From positions 1 to 64,000 of the forward strand of contig NZ_BANF01000072.1 in the NCBI RefSeq assembly GCF_000964425.1: a DNA stretch of 64,000 nucleotides, given 5' to 3'. This DNA is from Komagataeibacter intermedius TF2 (GTDB lineage Bacteria; Pseudomonadota; Alphaproteobacteria; Acetobacterales; Acetobacteraceae). The translations under genes were made by a program, and so were the position numbers. Under the pieces are notes generated by a model that saw nothing but the letters and a program-made list of their open reading frames with translations, had not been told where the DNA came from and did no database searches. Every line of letters starts with the position of its first letter. Position 1 is the stretch's first letter. This document shows positions 50,468 through 60,376 of the stretch, piece by piece.

Positions 50468-52447
50468 TCAGTTATCATCAAGGAAGGAACGCAGCTTGCG
50501 GCTCCGGCTGGGGTGCTTGAGCTTGCGCAGGGCCTTGGCCTCGATCTGGCGGATACGTTCACGCGTCACGTTGAACTGCTGGCCCACCTCTTCCAGCGTG
50601 TGGTCAGTGTTCATGCCGATGCCAAAGCGCATGCGCAGCACACGTTCCTCACGCGGGGTCAGCGAGGACAGGACCCGCGTCGTGGCTTCACGCAGGTTGG
50701 TCTGGATCGCGGCATCCAGCGGGATAACAGCGGCCTTGTCCTCGATGAAGTCGCCAAGATGGCTGTCTTCCTCATCCCCGATCGGGGTTTCGAGCGAGAT
50801 CGGCTCCTTGGCGATCTTCAGCACCTTGCGTACCTTTTCCAGCGGCATGCCCAGCTTTTCAGCCAGTTCCTCAGGCGCGGGTTCACGCCCGATCTCATGC
50901 AGCATCTGGCGCGATGTGCGGACCAGCTTGTTGATCGTCTCGATCATGTGGACCGGGATACGGATGGTCCGCGCCTGATCGGCGATGGAACGCGTGATGG
51001 CCTGCCGGATCCACCACGTGGCGTAGGTGGAGAATTTGTAGCCACGGCGGTATTCGAATTTGTCCACCGCCTTCATCAGGCCGATATTGCCTTCCTGAAT
51101 CAGGTCAAGGAACTGCAGGCCGCGATTGGTGTATTTCTTGGCGATCGAGATCACCAGCCGCAGGTTGGCCTCGATCATTTCCTTCTTCGCGCGCGCCGAA
51201 TCCCGCTCGCCCCGCGACACGGTGGCGTAAACGCGACGGAATTCCCCCACCGGCAGGCCGGTTTCCTGCGTCAGGTCGGCCACCTGGTTACGCAGGCGGA
51301 TCACGGTCTCGCCGTGCTTGGCCAGGAAGTTCTTCCACGACTTGGCCGGCAGGGTGGCGACCATGTCCATCCAGCCGGGGTCCAGTTCGCGGCCACGGTA
51401 TTTCAGCAGGAAGTCATCGCGCGATACGCGGGTGCTTTCCGCCAGTCGCAGCATGCGCCCTTCCAGACCGTTCAGGCGCTGGAAGATTTCCTTCAGGTGT
51501 TCGACCAGCACCTCGATCCGCGCATTGTGCAGGTGGACCTGCTGCACCTTGCCCACCAGTTCCATGCGCAGGCGTTCATAGCGGCTTTCGTCATCGGCGG
51601 AGATTTCCGCGCCCGCCGTGAACTTTTCCAGCCGTTCGGCCTGCACCTTGTGCAGGGCTGCGTACAGCGCCTCGACTTCCTCGAACTGCTCAAGGATTTC
51701 CGGCTTCAGCTTTTCCTCAAGCGCGGACAGCGACAGGCCGGCCCCTTCGCCTTCGCCCTCACCTTCGCCTTCGGTTTCCTCGGCCTCTTCGTTTTCAGCG
51801 CCTTCGTTTTCGCCAAAGGCCTCGTCGCCCTCCGCCGCCTCGGCGGGGTCGTTGCCGCCGGACTGCATGGCCTCAAGGTCCACGATGTCACGCAGCAGCA
51901 TCTCACCGGCCTTGAGCCGTTCATGCCACGAAATGATGGCGCGGAAGGTCAGCGGGCTTTCGCACAGCCCGCCAATCATCTCGTCACGCCCGGCCTCGAT
52001 ACGCTTGGCGATCGCGATTTCGCCCTCGCGCGACAGCAGTTCGACCGATCCCATTTCGCGCAGGTACATGCGCACCGGGTCATCGGTGCGGCCCAGGCTT
52101 TCGGTATCGACGTTACCGGCAGCCGGTTCCTCGCTCTCGGTTTCTTCCTCGGCGGTGTCGTCGCTCTTGGTTTCGGTGGCGGCCGGCGTTTCGGTTTCGT
52201 CGTTGTCTTCGTTCTCGACAACCTGCATGCCCATTTCCGACAGGGCCGCCATCACATCCTCGATCTGCTCGGAGGACATCTGGTCCTGCGGCAGGACGGC
52301 GTTGAGTTCGTCGAACGTGATGTAACCGCGTTCCTTGCCGCGGGCGATCAGTTTCTTGACGGCGCCGGACCGGGTGTCCAGCAGGGTCGTATCGTTATCC
52401 TGATCCCCCGAAGCCGTGTCCGTACCCGTGGCTGTCTTTGTCGCCAT
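50468..52447 (-). CDS. rpoD: Primary RNA polymerase sigma factor RpoD
   Basis: A 659-residue sigma-70. Region 1.1 is at 25-90, followed by an acidic low-complexity segment, region 1.2 ([29 protein letters not shown]), a long non-conserved insert that is Glu/Gly-rich, region 2 ([22 protein letters not shown] and the -10 helix [15 protein letters not shown]), region 3 and region 4 ([26 protein letters not shown], the -35 recognition helix). It directs transcription of housekeeping genes. It follows dnaG at 217 bases in the same orientation, as in the classical macromolecular synthesis operon, but a separate promoter is likely. Confidence 0.98.
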   Translation of the reverse strand: MATKTATGTDTASGDQDNDTTLLDTRSGAVKKLIARGKERGYITFDELNAVLPQDQMSSEQIEDVMAALSEMGMQVVENEDNDETETPAATETKSDDTAEEETESEEPAAGNVDTESLGRTDDPVRMYLREMGSVELLSREGEIAIAKRIEAGRDEMIGGLCESPLTFRAIISWHERLKAGEMLLRDIVDLEAMQSGGNDPAEAAEGDEAFGENEGAENEEAEETEGEGEGEGEGAGLSLSALEEKLKPEILEQFEEVEALYAALHKVQAERLEKFTAGAEISADDESRYERLRMELVGKVQQVHLHNARIEVLVEHLKEIFQRLNGLEGRMLRLAESTRVSRDDFLLKYRGRELDPGWMDMVATLPAKSWKNFLAKHGETVIRLRNQVADLTQETGLPVGEFRRVYATVSRGERDSARAKKEMIEANLRLVISIAKKYTNRGLQFLDLIQEGNIGLMKAVDKFEYRRGYKFSTYATWWIRQAITRSIADQARTIRIPVHMIETINKLVRTSRQMLHEIGREPAPEELAEKLGMPLEKVRKVLKIAKEPISLETPIGDEEDSHLGDFIEDKAAVIPLDAAIQTNLREATTRVLSSLTPREERVLRMRFGIGMNTDHTLEEVGQQFNVTRERIRQIEAKALRKLKHPSRSRKLRSFLDDN

Positions 52448-52560
52448 GCCCGATCAATCCCTACCCAGCAAATCCGTTTACGCACGCGCGCACACCCTGC
52501 CCGCGCCCAGCGGCCGCCCCATTTCCGCCCGCCGGTATAGAGCGGGACAGGATACGGCCA

Positions 52561-52589
52561 ATCATACCGTTTTCATCTGCTTTTGTCTG
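52561..52589 (-). promoter_or_regulatory. Possible rpoD promoter
   Basis: On the minus strand CAGACA-N17-TATGAT lies about 115 bases upstream of the rpoD start. The -10 hexamer matches five of six consensus bases; the -35 matches four of six. Confidence 0.35.
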
Positions 52590-52664
52590 GTGCAGGTGGT
52601 CGATAACATGGCCGAAGTCAAGGGTTGGGCCGGACCATTTCATGCAATCGGTCAATTTTCCGCC

Positions 52665-54464
52665 TCATTCATCAAGGTCAGCCCCACCCCGGCGCAGGGT
52701 ATCAAGCGCCAGCAACCTGGTGCGCAGGCTGGCCCATGCGGCCTCATCCAGATCGCCTGCGCACATCCGTTCCGTATCCGCGCGAATTTCGGCGGCAAAG
52801 CGTTCAACGTTCAACAAAGCGTAAAAATGCCACCACTCATGCCGGGGGTCGGTGCCGAACAGGTCGTCATCGCCATGGCCGCCCGCGCGTCGCCCGCGCG
52901 TCGCGCGCACGCGCTGGCACACATCGTCCAGCCCGGCGGCAGACAGGAAGGCCGCCAGTTCACCAGGCGGCGGCAGTTCGCCACGCGCGTCATACAGGTC
53001 CAGCAGTTCCTCGCGCAGCGCGGCAAGGTCGGCGGGCAGTTCAAGGCGGCAATAGGCGTCCTGCACCTCATCCAGCACGCCGGGCTGTTCCAGTATGATG
53101 GCGCTGAGGATGCACTGGCGCTGCAGGTCCGCATTCACTGTGGCGACGGGGGACGTGGCCACGCCAGCCTTTTTCACGCCCCCCCGCGCGCCGGAACGGC
53201 GGAACGCCTGAAAAAAACTGTCCAGCAGGGTGGAACGGTATTCGGACGCCAGCGCCTTGTCGGGAATCAGGGCAGCCACGTCCACCAGCCTGCGCCGCAG
53301 GGCCGCGCGCTGTTCGGGGCCGGGGTTGCGCACGCCCTCGCTCAGCAGGTCGAACAGGACCTGCCCCATCGGGCGCGCGCCGGTGATCAGGGCCGTCATG
53401 CCGGCGGGGCCATCACGCCGCACCAGGCTGTCGGGGTCCTCGCCTTCCGGCAGGACACAGAACCGCAGGGTATGGTCCACGTTCAGCAGCGGCAGCGCGG
53501 TTTCCGCCGCCTTCACCGCCGCGCGCTGCCCGGCCGCGTCACCATCGAAACACAGCACCGGTGCCGGGGCGACCTGCCACAGGGCTTCAAGCTGTTCGGA
53601 TGTCAGCGCCGTGCCAAGGGGGGCGACCGCGCCACGGAAGCCCGCCTGATGCAGGGCGATCACGTCCATGTAGCCTTCCACCACCAGCAGGTCCGCTTCC
53701 GGCCCCGTGCCGCGCACCGCCTCCCGCGCACGGTCAAGGCCGAACAGCACCCGCCGCTTGGAAAAAATGGCGGTTTCCGGGCCATTGAGGTATTTGGGCT
53801 GGCCATCGCCCAGTATGCGCCCGCCAAAGGACACCAGCCGCCCGCGCCGGTCGCGGATGGGAAAGGTCACGCGGTTGAAGAACAGTTCGCGCGATGGCGT
53901 GCCATCCTCATCCGCGCGCATCACCCCTGCGTCGCGCAGCATGGCGGGGGTGATGTCCAGCGCCGCCATTTCCGCAACCAGCCCGCCGCGCCCTTCCCCC
54001 GACCAGCCAAGGCCGAAGGCGGCAATGGTTTCATCCGTCAGGCCACGGCCCCGCAGGTAGGCCAGCCCTTCGCGTCCCTCCGGCTGGTAAAGCCTGCGCT
54101 GCCATGACGCCTGCACCGCTTCCAGCACGTCGCCCAGCGTGCGGGCGCGTTCGGCCTGCTCGCGCTGGTTGCGGTCGGGCTTTGGCATCTCCATCCCGGC
54201 GGCGGTGGCCAGTTCCTCCACCGCTTCGGGGAAAGAACGGCCCTCGCTCTGCATCACGAAGGTGATGACATCGCCATGCGCCTGACAGCCAAAGCAGTGG
54301 TAATGGTCGTCATAGACATAGAACGATGGCGTCTTTTCCCCGTGGAAGGGGCAGCATGCCTTCCAGTTCTTTCCCGAACGCACCAGCTTCGTCCGCCGCC
54401 CGATAATGGGGGCGATGGGCGTGCGGGCACGCAGTTCGTCAAGGAATGCGGGATCAAGCGCCAT
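52665..54464 (-). CDS. dnaG: DNA primase DnaG
   Basis: A 599-residue primase. The N-terminal CHC2 zinc finger is at about 39-64 (CCPFHGEKTPSFYVYDD and CFGCQAHG). The catalytic core includes DRRGRLVSFGGR and the TOPRIM motif LVVEGYMDVIALHQAG with downstream CFDGDAAGQRA (metal-binding DxD type). The C-terminal helicase-binding domain is the last 150 residues. It makes RNA primers for replication with DnaB. Encoded between yqeY and rpoD on the same strand. Confidence 0.97.
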   Translation of the reverse strand: MALDPAFLDELRARTPIAPIIGRRTKLVRSGKNWKACCPFHGEKTPSFYVYDDHYHCFGCQAHGDVITFVMQSEGRSFPEAVEELATAAGMEMPKPDRNQREQAERARTLGDVLEAVQASWQRRLYQPEGREGLAYLRGRGLTDETIAAFGLGWSGEGRGGLVAEMAALDITPAMLRDAGVMRADEDGTPSRELFFNRVTFPIRDRRGRLVSFGGRILGDGQPKYLNGPETAIFSKRRVLFGLDRAREAVRGTGPEADLLVVEGYMDVIALHQAGFRGAVAPLGTALTSEQLEALWQVAPAPVLCFDGDAAGQRAAVKAAETALPLLNVDHTLRFCVLPEGEDPDSLVRRDGPAGMTALITGARPMGQVLFDLLSEGVRNPGPEQRAALRRRLVDVAALIPDKALASEYRSTLLDSFFQAFRRSGARGGVKKAGVATSPVATVNADLQRQCILSAIILEQPGVLDEVQDAYCRLELPADLAALREELLDLYDARGELPPPGELAAFLSAAGLDDVCQRVRATRGRRAGGHGDDDLFGTDPRHEWWHFYALLNVERFAAEIRADTERMCAGDLDEAAWASLRTRLLALDTLRRGGADLDE

Positions 54465-54484
54465 CTGGGCGTATGCCTCCTGCC

Positions 54485-54943
54485 TCAGGCGGCAAGCTGC
54501 GCGCGCACCACGGCGGACGCGCGTGCGGGGTCAAGGGCGGCGCCAAACTGCTGCTTCAGCGCGGCCATTACCTTGCCCATGTCCTTCATGGAGGTGGCAT
54601 CGGTGCGTTCAATGGCTTCGCGCACGGCGGCCTCGATGGTGGCGTCATCAAGGTCGGGCGGCAGGTAGGCGCGGATGATCGCGATTTCGGCGTTTTCCTT
54701 GTCCGCCAGTTCGGGACGGCCACCCCTGGCATACATCGCCGCCGATTCCGTGCGGGACTTGATCATGCCACGCAGCATGGAAATCACGGCTTCATCACTG
54801 ACCTGGTCCTCACCCCTGGCGCGGCTGGCGATATCGACATCCTTCAGCTTCGCGGTGATCATGCGGATGGTGCCAACCTTTTCGCTCTGGCCTGCCTTCA
54901 TGGCTGTCTTCAGGTCATCGGTGAAACGTGCGCGCAGGGACAT
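54485..54943 (-). CDS. yqeY: YqeY/GatB-tail domain protein
   Basis: A 152-residue protein of the YqeY family, resembling the tail domain of GatB: LRARFTDDLKTAMKAGQSEKVGTIRMI at the N-terminus, ELADKENAEIAIIRAYLPPDLDD, and SMKDMGKVMAALKQQFGAALD at the C-terminus. The family may assist tRNA-dependent amidation or bind tRNA, but its role is not settled. The ATG at 54943 has a GAGGAG site nine bases away. It occupies the place held by rpsU in the E. coli rpsU-dnaG-rpoD operon and is 20 bases from dnaG. Confidence 0.92.
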   Translation of the reverse strand: MSLRARFTDDLKTAMKAGQSEKVGTIRMITAKLKDVDIASRARGEDQVSDEAVISMLRGMIKSRTESAAMYARGGRPELADKENAEIAIIRAYLPPDLDDATIEAAVREAIERTDATSMKDMGKVMAALKQQFGAALDPARASAVVRAQLAA

Positions 54944-54994
54944 GGCTGTCAACTCCTCTGCCCGGCGGGCGGGGCAGAATGCCCCGACCGTGCC

Positions 54995-55009
54995 GGGAAT
55001 AATTTTCCC
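54995..55009. promoter_or_regulatory. Inverted repeat operator candidate 1 upstream of carA
   Basis: GGGAA-TAATT-TTCCC, first of two identical-armed inverted repeats. The centres of the two are 38 bases apart, 95 and 57 bases before the carA start. It also lies close to the yqeY start on the other strand, so it could act on either promoter. Confidence 0.6.
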
Positions 55010-55031
55010 ATCATCTCATTTGATCGGCATG

Positions 55032-55048
55032 TGGGAATTTTCTTCCCA
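55032..55048. promoter_or_regulatory. Inverted repeat operator candidate 2 upstream of carA
   Basis: TGGGAA-TTTTC-TTCCCA, the second copy of the GGGAA-N5-TTCCC repeat, extended by one base pair on each side. A regulator bound at both copies could cover the promoter of carA, whose own N-terminal HTH domain is the obvious candidate binder. Confidence 0.6.
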
Positions 55049-55079
55049 ATTGCCAGAGACGCTGTTAGGCAATACTCCC

Positions 55080-55087
55080 GGAAGGGA
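55080..55087 (+). promoter_or_regulatory. Ribosome binding site for the HTH-CarA start
   Basis: GGAAGGGA nine bases before the ATG at 55097. It supports translation of the N-terminal HTH domain. A second GGAG at 55294-55297 is six bases before the in-frame ATG 55304, which would give a CarA without the HTH. Confidence 0.6.
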
Positions 55088-55096
55088 CATCATCCA

Positions 55097-56494
55097 ATGC
55101 CGATGACGATAGAAAGTATTATCGAACGCCTTGGCGGCGCCGAACAGGCAGCCCGGCTGACAGGAGTCAGCACCGAGGCCATTCGCAAATGGCGGCAGGC
55201 CCGCGCCATTCCGCCCAAGCACTGGACCACCGTGCTGCGCGCGACCGGACTGTCACTGTCCGACCTGCAACCCGACACAGAATCCGACCGACCGGAGCCC
55301 ATGATGAGCACGTCAAACCCGATCGCACCGGCCGCCAGGCCCGAAACCGCGACAGCCGCCCTGATCCTGGCGGATGGCACCATCCTGTGGGGGCGCGGAT
55401 TCGGCGCGTACGGGACGGACCGCGCACTGGGCGAAATCTGCTTTTCCACCGGCATGACCGGATACCAGGAAACACTGACCGACCCGTCATTCGCGGGACA
55501 GATCATCACCTTCACCTTTCCCCATATCGGCAATACCGGCACCACGCCGGAAGATGATGAGGCGGCCCGGGTGCATGCCCGCGCGCTGGTGGTCAAGGAA
55601 GACCTGACCGCGCCAGCCAACTGGCGTGCGACCGAATCGCTGGATGCATGGCTGAAGACACAGGGCGTTCCGGGCATATGCGGCATCGACACCCGTGCGA
55701 TTACACGCCGCATCCGCGAAGGCGGGCCGCAGACGGCCATCGTGGCCTACCCTGCTGACGGCAAATTCGACATCCCCGCCCTGCTGGCGCAGGTGCGCGC
55801 ATGGCCGGGGCTGGAGGGCATGGATCTTGCGGGGGATGTCACCTGCAGCAAGCCCTATGCATGGGCCGAAGGCGTATGGCAGTGGCCGCATGGCACGGCC
55901 CCGCTGCCTGAAAAGCGCCGGAAAGTGGTTGCGGTCGATTACGGGGCCAAGCGTAACATCCTGCGCTGCCTTGCCACCGCCGGCTGCGACGTGACGGTGG
56001 TGCCCGCCACGGCGACGGCGGAGGAGATCCTCGCCCTTGATCCCGCTGGCGTGTTCCTGTCCAACGGGCCGGGCGACCCGGCGGCGACGGCGAAATACGC
56101 TGTCCCCGCCATCCGCGGCGTGCTGGAAGCGGGCAAGCCGGTATTCGGCATCTGCCTCGGCCACCAGCTTCTGGCGCTGGCGCTGGGGGCCACGACCTAC
56201 AAGCTGGCCCGCGGCCACCGTGGCGCGAACCAGCCGGTCAAGGACCTGGCGACGGGCAGGGTGGAAATCACCAGCCAGAACCACGGCTTCGCGGTGGATG
56301 ACAAATCCCTGCCCGCTGACGTGCGCGCCACCCATACCAGCCTGTTTGACGGATCGAACGAAGGCATCAGCACCAGCCGTTACCCGGCATTTTCGGTGCA
56401 GTACCATCCCGAAGCCAGCCCTGGCCCGTCCGACAGCCATTACCTGTTCCGCCGTTTTGTCGATCTGATCGACACCACAACCAAGACCGCGTGA
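55097..56494 (+). CDS. carA: Carbamoyl-phosphate synthase small subunit with N-terminal HTH domain
   Basis: A 465-residue protein from ATG 55097. Residues 1-58 are a helix-turn-helix domain of Cro/YdaS-like character ([20 protein letters not shown]), absent from E. coli CarA. After a linker (59-85) the CarA part begins ([17 protein letters not shown]), with the N-terminal CPSase domain and the class I glutaminase: nucleophile Cys in [15 protein letters not shown] and His/Glu in [11 protein letters not shown]. It supplies ammonia from glutamine to CarB. An in-frame ATG pair at 55301/55304 with its own GGAG could yield a normal 396-residue CarA, so both forms may be made. The carB gene starts 10 bases after the stop. 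Confidence 0.92.
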   Translation: MPMTIESIIERLGGAEQAARLTGVSTEAIRKWRQARAIPPKHWTTVLRATGLSLSDLQPDTESDRPEPMMSTSNPIAPAARPETATAALILADGTILWGRGFGAYGTDRALGEICFSTGMTGYQETLTDPSFAGQIITFTFPHIGNTGTTPEDDEAARVHARALVVKEDLTAPANWRATESLDAWLKTQGVPGICGIDTRAITRRIREGGPQTAIVAYPADGKFDIPALLAQVRAWPGLEGMDLAGDVTCSKPYAWAEGVWQWPHGTAPLPEKRRKVVAVDYGAKRNILRCLATAGCDVTVVPATATAEEILALDPAGVFLSNGPGDPAATAKYAVPAIRGVLEAGKPVFGICLGHQLLALALGATTYKLARGHRGANQPVKDLATGRVEITSQNHGFAVDDKSLPADVRATHTSLFDGSNEGISTSRYPAFSVQYHPEASPGPSDSHYLFRRFVDLIDTTTKTA

Positions 56495-56504
56495 AAGCCG
56501 ACCC

Positions 56505-59500
56505 ATGCCAAAACGGACAGACATACGCTCCATCCTGATCATCGGCGCCGGCCCGATCGTTATCGGCCAGGCGTGCGAATTCGATTATTCCGGCGCGCAG
56601 GCGTGCAAGGCGCTGAAGGAAGAGGGCTACCGCGTCATCCTGGTCAACTCCAACCCCGCCACGATCATGACCGATCCGGGGCTGGCGGACGCGACCTATA
56701 TCGAGCCGATCACCCCGGAATTCGTCGAACGCATCATACTGCGTGAAAAGCCCGACGCGGTCCTGCCCACCATGGGCGGCCAGACCGCGCTGAACACGGC
56801 CATGGCGCTGGACAAATCGGGCTTCCTGAAAAAGCACAATGTCGAACTGATCGGCGCCAACGCCGAAGTGATCGACCGTGCCGAGGACCGGCAGAAATTC
56901 CGCGAGGCGATGGATGAAATCGGCATCGAAAGCCCGCGCAGCCTGATCGCCCATTCGCTGGAGGAAGCGCGCAGCGCGCTGGCCACGGTCGGCCTGCCCG
57001 CGGTCATCCGCCCGTCCTTTACCATGGGCGGCTCGGGTGGCGGCATCGCCTATAACAGGGAGGAGTTCGACCGCATCGTCTCCTCCGGGCTGGATGCCTC
57101 CCCCACCACGGAAGTCCTGATCGAGGAATCCGTGCTGGGCTGGAAAGAGTATGAGATGGAGGTCGTGCGCGACACGGCTGACAACTGCATCATCATCTGC
57201 TCCATCGAAAACATCGACCCGATGGGCGTGCATACCGGTGATTCCATTACCGTCGCCCCCGCGCTGACGCTGACGGACAAGGAATACCAGCGCCTGCGTG
57301 ACATGTCGCTGGCGTGCCTGCGCAGGATTGGCGTGGAAACAGGCGGGTCGAACGTGCAGTTCGGCATCAATCCCGTCGATGGCCGCGTTGTCGTGATCGA
57401 GATGAACCCGCGCGTATCAAGGTCTTCCGCCCTTGCATCCAAGGCGACAGGCTTCCCGATCGCGAAGGTCGCGGCCAAGCTGGCCGTAGGCTACACGCTG
57501 GATGAGCTGACCAACGACATTACCGGCAGCACGCCCGCGTCGTTCGAGCCGACGATCGATTACGTCGTGGTCAAGATCCCCCGGTTTACGTTCGAGAAAT
57601 TCCCCGGCACCCCTGCCCTGCTGTCCACCAGCATGAAGTCGGTTGGCGAGGCGATGGCCATTGGCCGTTCCTTCCCCGAGGCGCTGCAGAAGGGCCTGCG
57701 GTCAATGGAAATCGGGCTGGCAGGCCTGGACCCGGTGGAAGCGCCGGGCGATGGCGGCCCCGACGCCTTCCGCGCCGCCCTGTCGCAGCCGCGCCCCGAG
57801 CGTATCCTTATGGCCGCACAGGCCCTGCGCGCGGGGCTGAGCGTGGAAGACATCCACGATGCCTGCCGCTTCGAACCGTGGTTCCTGCGCGAACTGGCCA
57901 GGATCGTTGCAGCCGAACACGTGGTGGTGCGTGATGGCCTGCCGGAAGATGCCGACAGCCTGCGCACGCTCAAGGCCATGGGCTTTTCCGACATCCAGCT
58001 TGCCCGCCTGTCGGGCACCAATGCGGATGAAATCGCGAAGCTGCGCGAAAACCGGGGCGTGCTGCCGGTTTACAAGCGCATCGATACCTGTGCGGGTGAG
58101 TTCGCATCCCCCACGCCATACATGTATTCGTCCTATGAAGGCGGGTATGGCGTGCCGGAATGCGAAAGCCGCCCGACCGATCGCAAGAAGATCGTCATCC
58201 TTGGCGGTGGCCCGAACCGCATCGGACAGGGGATCGAGTTCGACTACTGCTGCGTCCACGCCGCCTACGCCCTGCGCGAGGCCGGGTTCGAGACGATCAT
58301 GGTCAACTGCAACCCTGAAACCGTCTCGACCGACTACGACACGTCGGACCGCCTGTATTTCGAACCGCTGACGGGCGAAGACGTGATCGCCCTGATCCGG
58401 CGCGAACAGGAAAACGGCACCGTGCTGGGCTGCATTGTCCAGTACGGCGGGCAGACGCCGCTCAAGCTGTCGCGCGCGCTGGAAGCCGCCGGCATCCCGC
58501 TGCTGGGCACGCCAGCGGACGCGATCGACCGCGCCGAGGACCGCGAACGCTTCCAGGCCATGCTGCACAGGCTGGGCCTGCGCCAGCCCGCCAACGGCAT
58601 CGCCCGCAACCCGGCCGAAGCCGAGGCCGTGGCGGAAAAGATCGGCTACCCCGTGGTGGTCCGCCCGTCCTACGTGCTGGGCGGGCGCGCGATGGAAATC
58701 GTGCATGACCGCGCCAGCCTGCAGCGCTACATGCGCGTGGCGCTACAGCTTGCCGGTGCGGAAGTGGCCAGCGGCCCCGTGCTGATCGACCATTACCTGA
58801 ACGATGCGATCGAGGCGGATGTGGACTGCATCGCTGATGGCAACGAGGTGTATGTCGCGGGCGTCATGGAACATATCGAGGAAGCGGGCATCCATTCCGG
58901 TGACAGCGCATGTTCGCTGCCGCCCTATACCCTGTCGCCCGCCATCGTGACCGAACTGAAAAGCCAGACGGAAGCCATGGCCCGCGAACTGGGTATTGTC
59001 GGCCTAATGAACGTGCAGTACGCGATCAAGGGGCAGGAAATCTTCGTGCTGGAAGTCAACCCGCGTGCCTCGCGCACCGTGCCGTTCGTGGCCAAGGCCA
59101 CGGGGGTTCCGGTCGCCAAGATCGGCGCGCGTGTCATGGCGGGCGCGAAGCTGGGTGAATTCCGCCTTGATGACCGCGCCGTCGCCCCGCATGTGGCGGT
59201 GAAGGAAGCGGTCTTCCCGTTCAACCGCTTCCCCGATGTCGATACGATCCTCGGCCCGGAAATGCGCTCCACCGGCGAGGTCATGGGCCTTGACGCCTCG
59301 TTCGAACGCGCTTTCGCCAAGTCACAGCTTGCCGCGGGCGTGAAGCTGCCCCTGTCGGGCACGGTGTTCCTGTCGGTGCGCGACAGCGACAAGCCCGCGG
59401 TCAAGTCCATTGGCCGCCTGCTGTCGGACATGGGCTTCCGCATCGTGGCGACACGCGGCACGGCAAAGTGCCTGCGTGAAGCAGGCGTGAACGTGGATGT

Positions 59501-59759
59501 GGTGAACAAGGTGCTGGAAGGCCGTCCGAACTGTGTCGACGCCATCCGCTCGGGCGATGTCCAGATGGTCATCAACACCGCACAGGGTGCGCAGGCCGTC
59601 AGCGACAGCTTCGACATCCGCCGGTCCGCGCTGACGCATGGCATCCCGCACTACACCACCATCGCGGGCGCGCGCGCCGCGACCCACGCCATTGCGGCCA
59701 TGCGCGAGGGGGTTCTTGAAGTCGCGCCCCTTCAATCCTATTTTAAGGGATCATTCTGA
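56505..59759 (+). CDS. carB: Carbamoyl-phosphate synthase large subunit
   Basis: A 1084-residue enzyme of the usual length that makes carbamoyl phosphate from bicarbonate, ammonia and two ATP for arginine and pyrimidine synthesis. Two homologous ATP-grasp halves are clear: [22 protein letters not shown] at the N-terminus and [21 protein letters not shown] at about 560, each followed by its NSNPAT/NCNPET and [17 protein letters not shown] blocks. The C-terminal MGS-like allosteric domain (about 945-1084) contains [17 protein letters not shown]. It is cotranscribed with carA. Confidence 0.98.
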   Translation: MPKRTDIRSILIIGAGPIVIGQACEFDYSGAQACKALKEEGYRVILVNSNPATIMTDPGLADATYIEPITPEFVERIILREKPDAVLPTMGGQTALNTAMALDKSGFLKKHNVELIGANAEVIDRAEDRQKFREAMDEIGIESPRSLIAHSLEEARSALATVGLPAVIRPSFTMGGSGGGIAYNREEFDRIVSSGLDASPTTEVLIEESVLGWKEYEMEVVRDTADNCIIICSIENIDPMGVHTGDSITVAPALTLTDKEYQRLRDMSLACLRRIGVETGGSNVQFGINPVDGRVVVIEMNPRVSRSSALASKATGFPIAKVAAKLAVGYTLDELTNDITGSTPASFEPTIDYVVVKIPRFTFEKFPGTPALLSTSMKSVGEAMAIGRSFPEALQKGLRSMEIGLAGLDPVEAPGDGGPDAFRAALSQPRPERILMAAQALRAGLSVEDIHDACRFEPWFLRELARIVAAEHVVVRDGLPEDADSLRTLKAMGFSDIQLARLSGTNADEIAKLRENRGVLPVYKRIDTCAGEFASPTPYMYSSYEGGYGVPECESRPTDRKKIVILGGGPNRIGQGIEFDYCCVHAAYALREAGFETIMVNCNPETVSTDYDTSDRLYFEPLTGEDVIALIRREQENGTVLGCIVQYGGQTPLKLSRALEAAGIPLLGTPADAIDRAEDRERFQAMLHRLGLRQPANGIARNPAEAEAVAEKIGYPVVVRPSYVLGGRAMEIVHDRASLQRYMRVALQLAGAEVASGPVLIDHYLNDAIEADVDCIADGNEVYVAGVMEHIEEAGIHSGDSACSLPPYTLSPAIVTELKSQTEAMARELGIVGLMNVQYAIKGQEIFVLEVNPRASRTVPFVAKATGVPVAKIGARVMAGAKLGEFRLDDRAVAPHVAVKEAVFPFNRFPDVDTILGPEMRSTGEVMGLDASFERAFAKSQLAAGVKLPLSGTVFLSVRDSDKPAVKSIGRLLSDMGFRIVATRGTAKCLREAGVNVDVVNKVLEGRPNCVDAIRSGDVQMVINTAQGAQAVSDSFDIRRSALTHGIPHYTTIAGARAATHAIAAMREGVLEVAPLQSYFKGSF

Positions 59760-59775
59760 GCGTATCGTACCAAAA

Positions 59776-59811
59776 CGGGTGGCCACCGGTCCCGGAACCG
59801 GCGGCCACCCG
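59776..59811 (+). terminator. Hairpin after carB
   Basis: CGGGTGGCC...GGCCACCCG with an inner CCGG/CCGG pairing, 17 bases after the carB stop. There is no T-run, so intrinsic termination is uncertain. Confidence 0.5.
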
Positions 59812-59890
59812 CGTTGCATTGGTGCGATGCGCCCGGAGACGGCAACCAACAGTCAGTTGTGGAAACTGACCTTCACCTCGGGGACAAACC

Positions 59891-60364
59891 TTGCAGAAAT
59901 TTCCGATGACAGGCCCCGGCCTGGAACGGCTTGAAGACGAACTGCGCAAGCTCAAGAGTGAAGAACGCCCCGCGATCATTCGCGCGATCGCCGAAGCGCG
60001 GAGCCATGGCGATCTTTCGGAAAACGCGGAATACCACGCAGCCCGCGAACGCCAGTCCTTTACCGAAGGCCGCATTCAGGAACTGGAGGAAATCGTCTCC
60101 TCCGCTGAAGTGATCGACCCTGCCGCCCTGTCGGGCGACCAGGTGAAATTCGGCGCGCGCGTCAAGCTGGTGGATGAAGAAACCGACAAGGAAGCGACCT
60201 ACCAGATCGTGGGCGTGTACGAAGCCGACATCAAGCAGGGGCTTCTGTCCATTTCCTCGCCGCTTGCCAAATCACTGATTGGCAAAAGCATTGGTGACAC
60301 CGTGTCCGTCCCCGCCCCCGGCGGCGACCGGACGTACGAGATCCTGGAAGTCATCTACCGCTAG
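59891..60364 (+). CDS. greA: Transcription elongation factor GreA
   Basis: A 157-residue cleavage factor that rescues backtracked RNA polymerase. The N-terminal coiled coil (about 10-75) has the acidic tip [12 protein letters not shown], whose Asp/Glu reach the polymerase active site; the C-terminal FKBP-like domain contains [16 protein letters not shown]. The start is TTG at 59891: GGGGAC lies seven bases upstream and MQKFPMT is the conserved GreA N-terminus, so the TTG is more likely than the ATG at 59906. It is followed 12 bases later by ilvA. Confidence 0.95.
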   Translation: MQKFPMTGPGLERLEDELRKLKSEERPAIIRAIAEARSHGDLSENAEYHAARERQSFTEGRIQELEEIVSSAEVIDPAALSGDQVKFGARVKLVDEETDKEATYQIVGVYEADIKQGLLSISSPLAKSLIGKSIGDTVSVPAPGGDRTYEILEVIYR

Positions 60365-60376
60365 GCGCACCCGACC

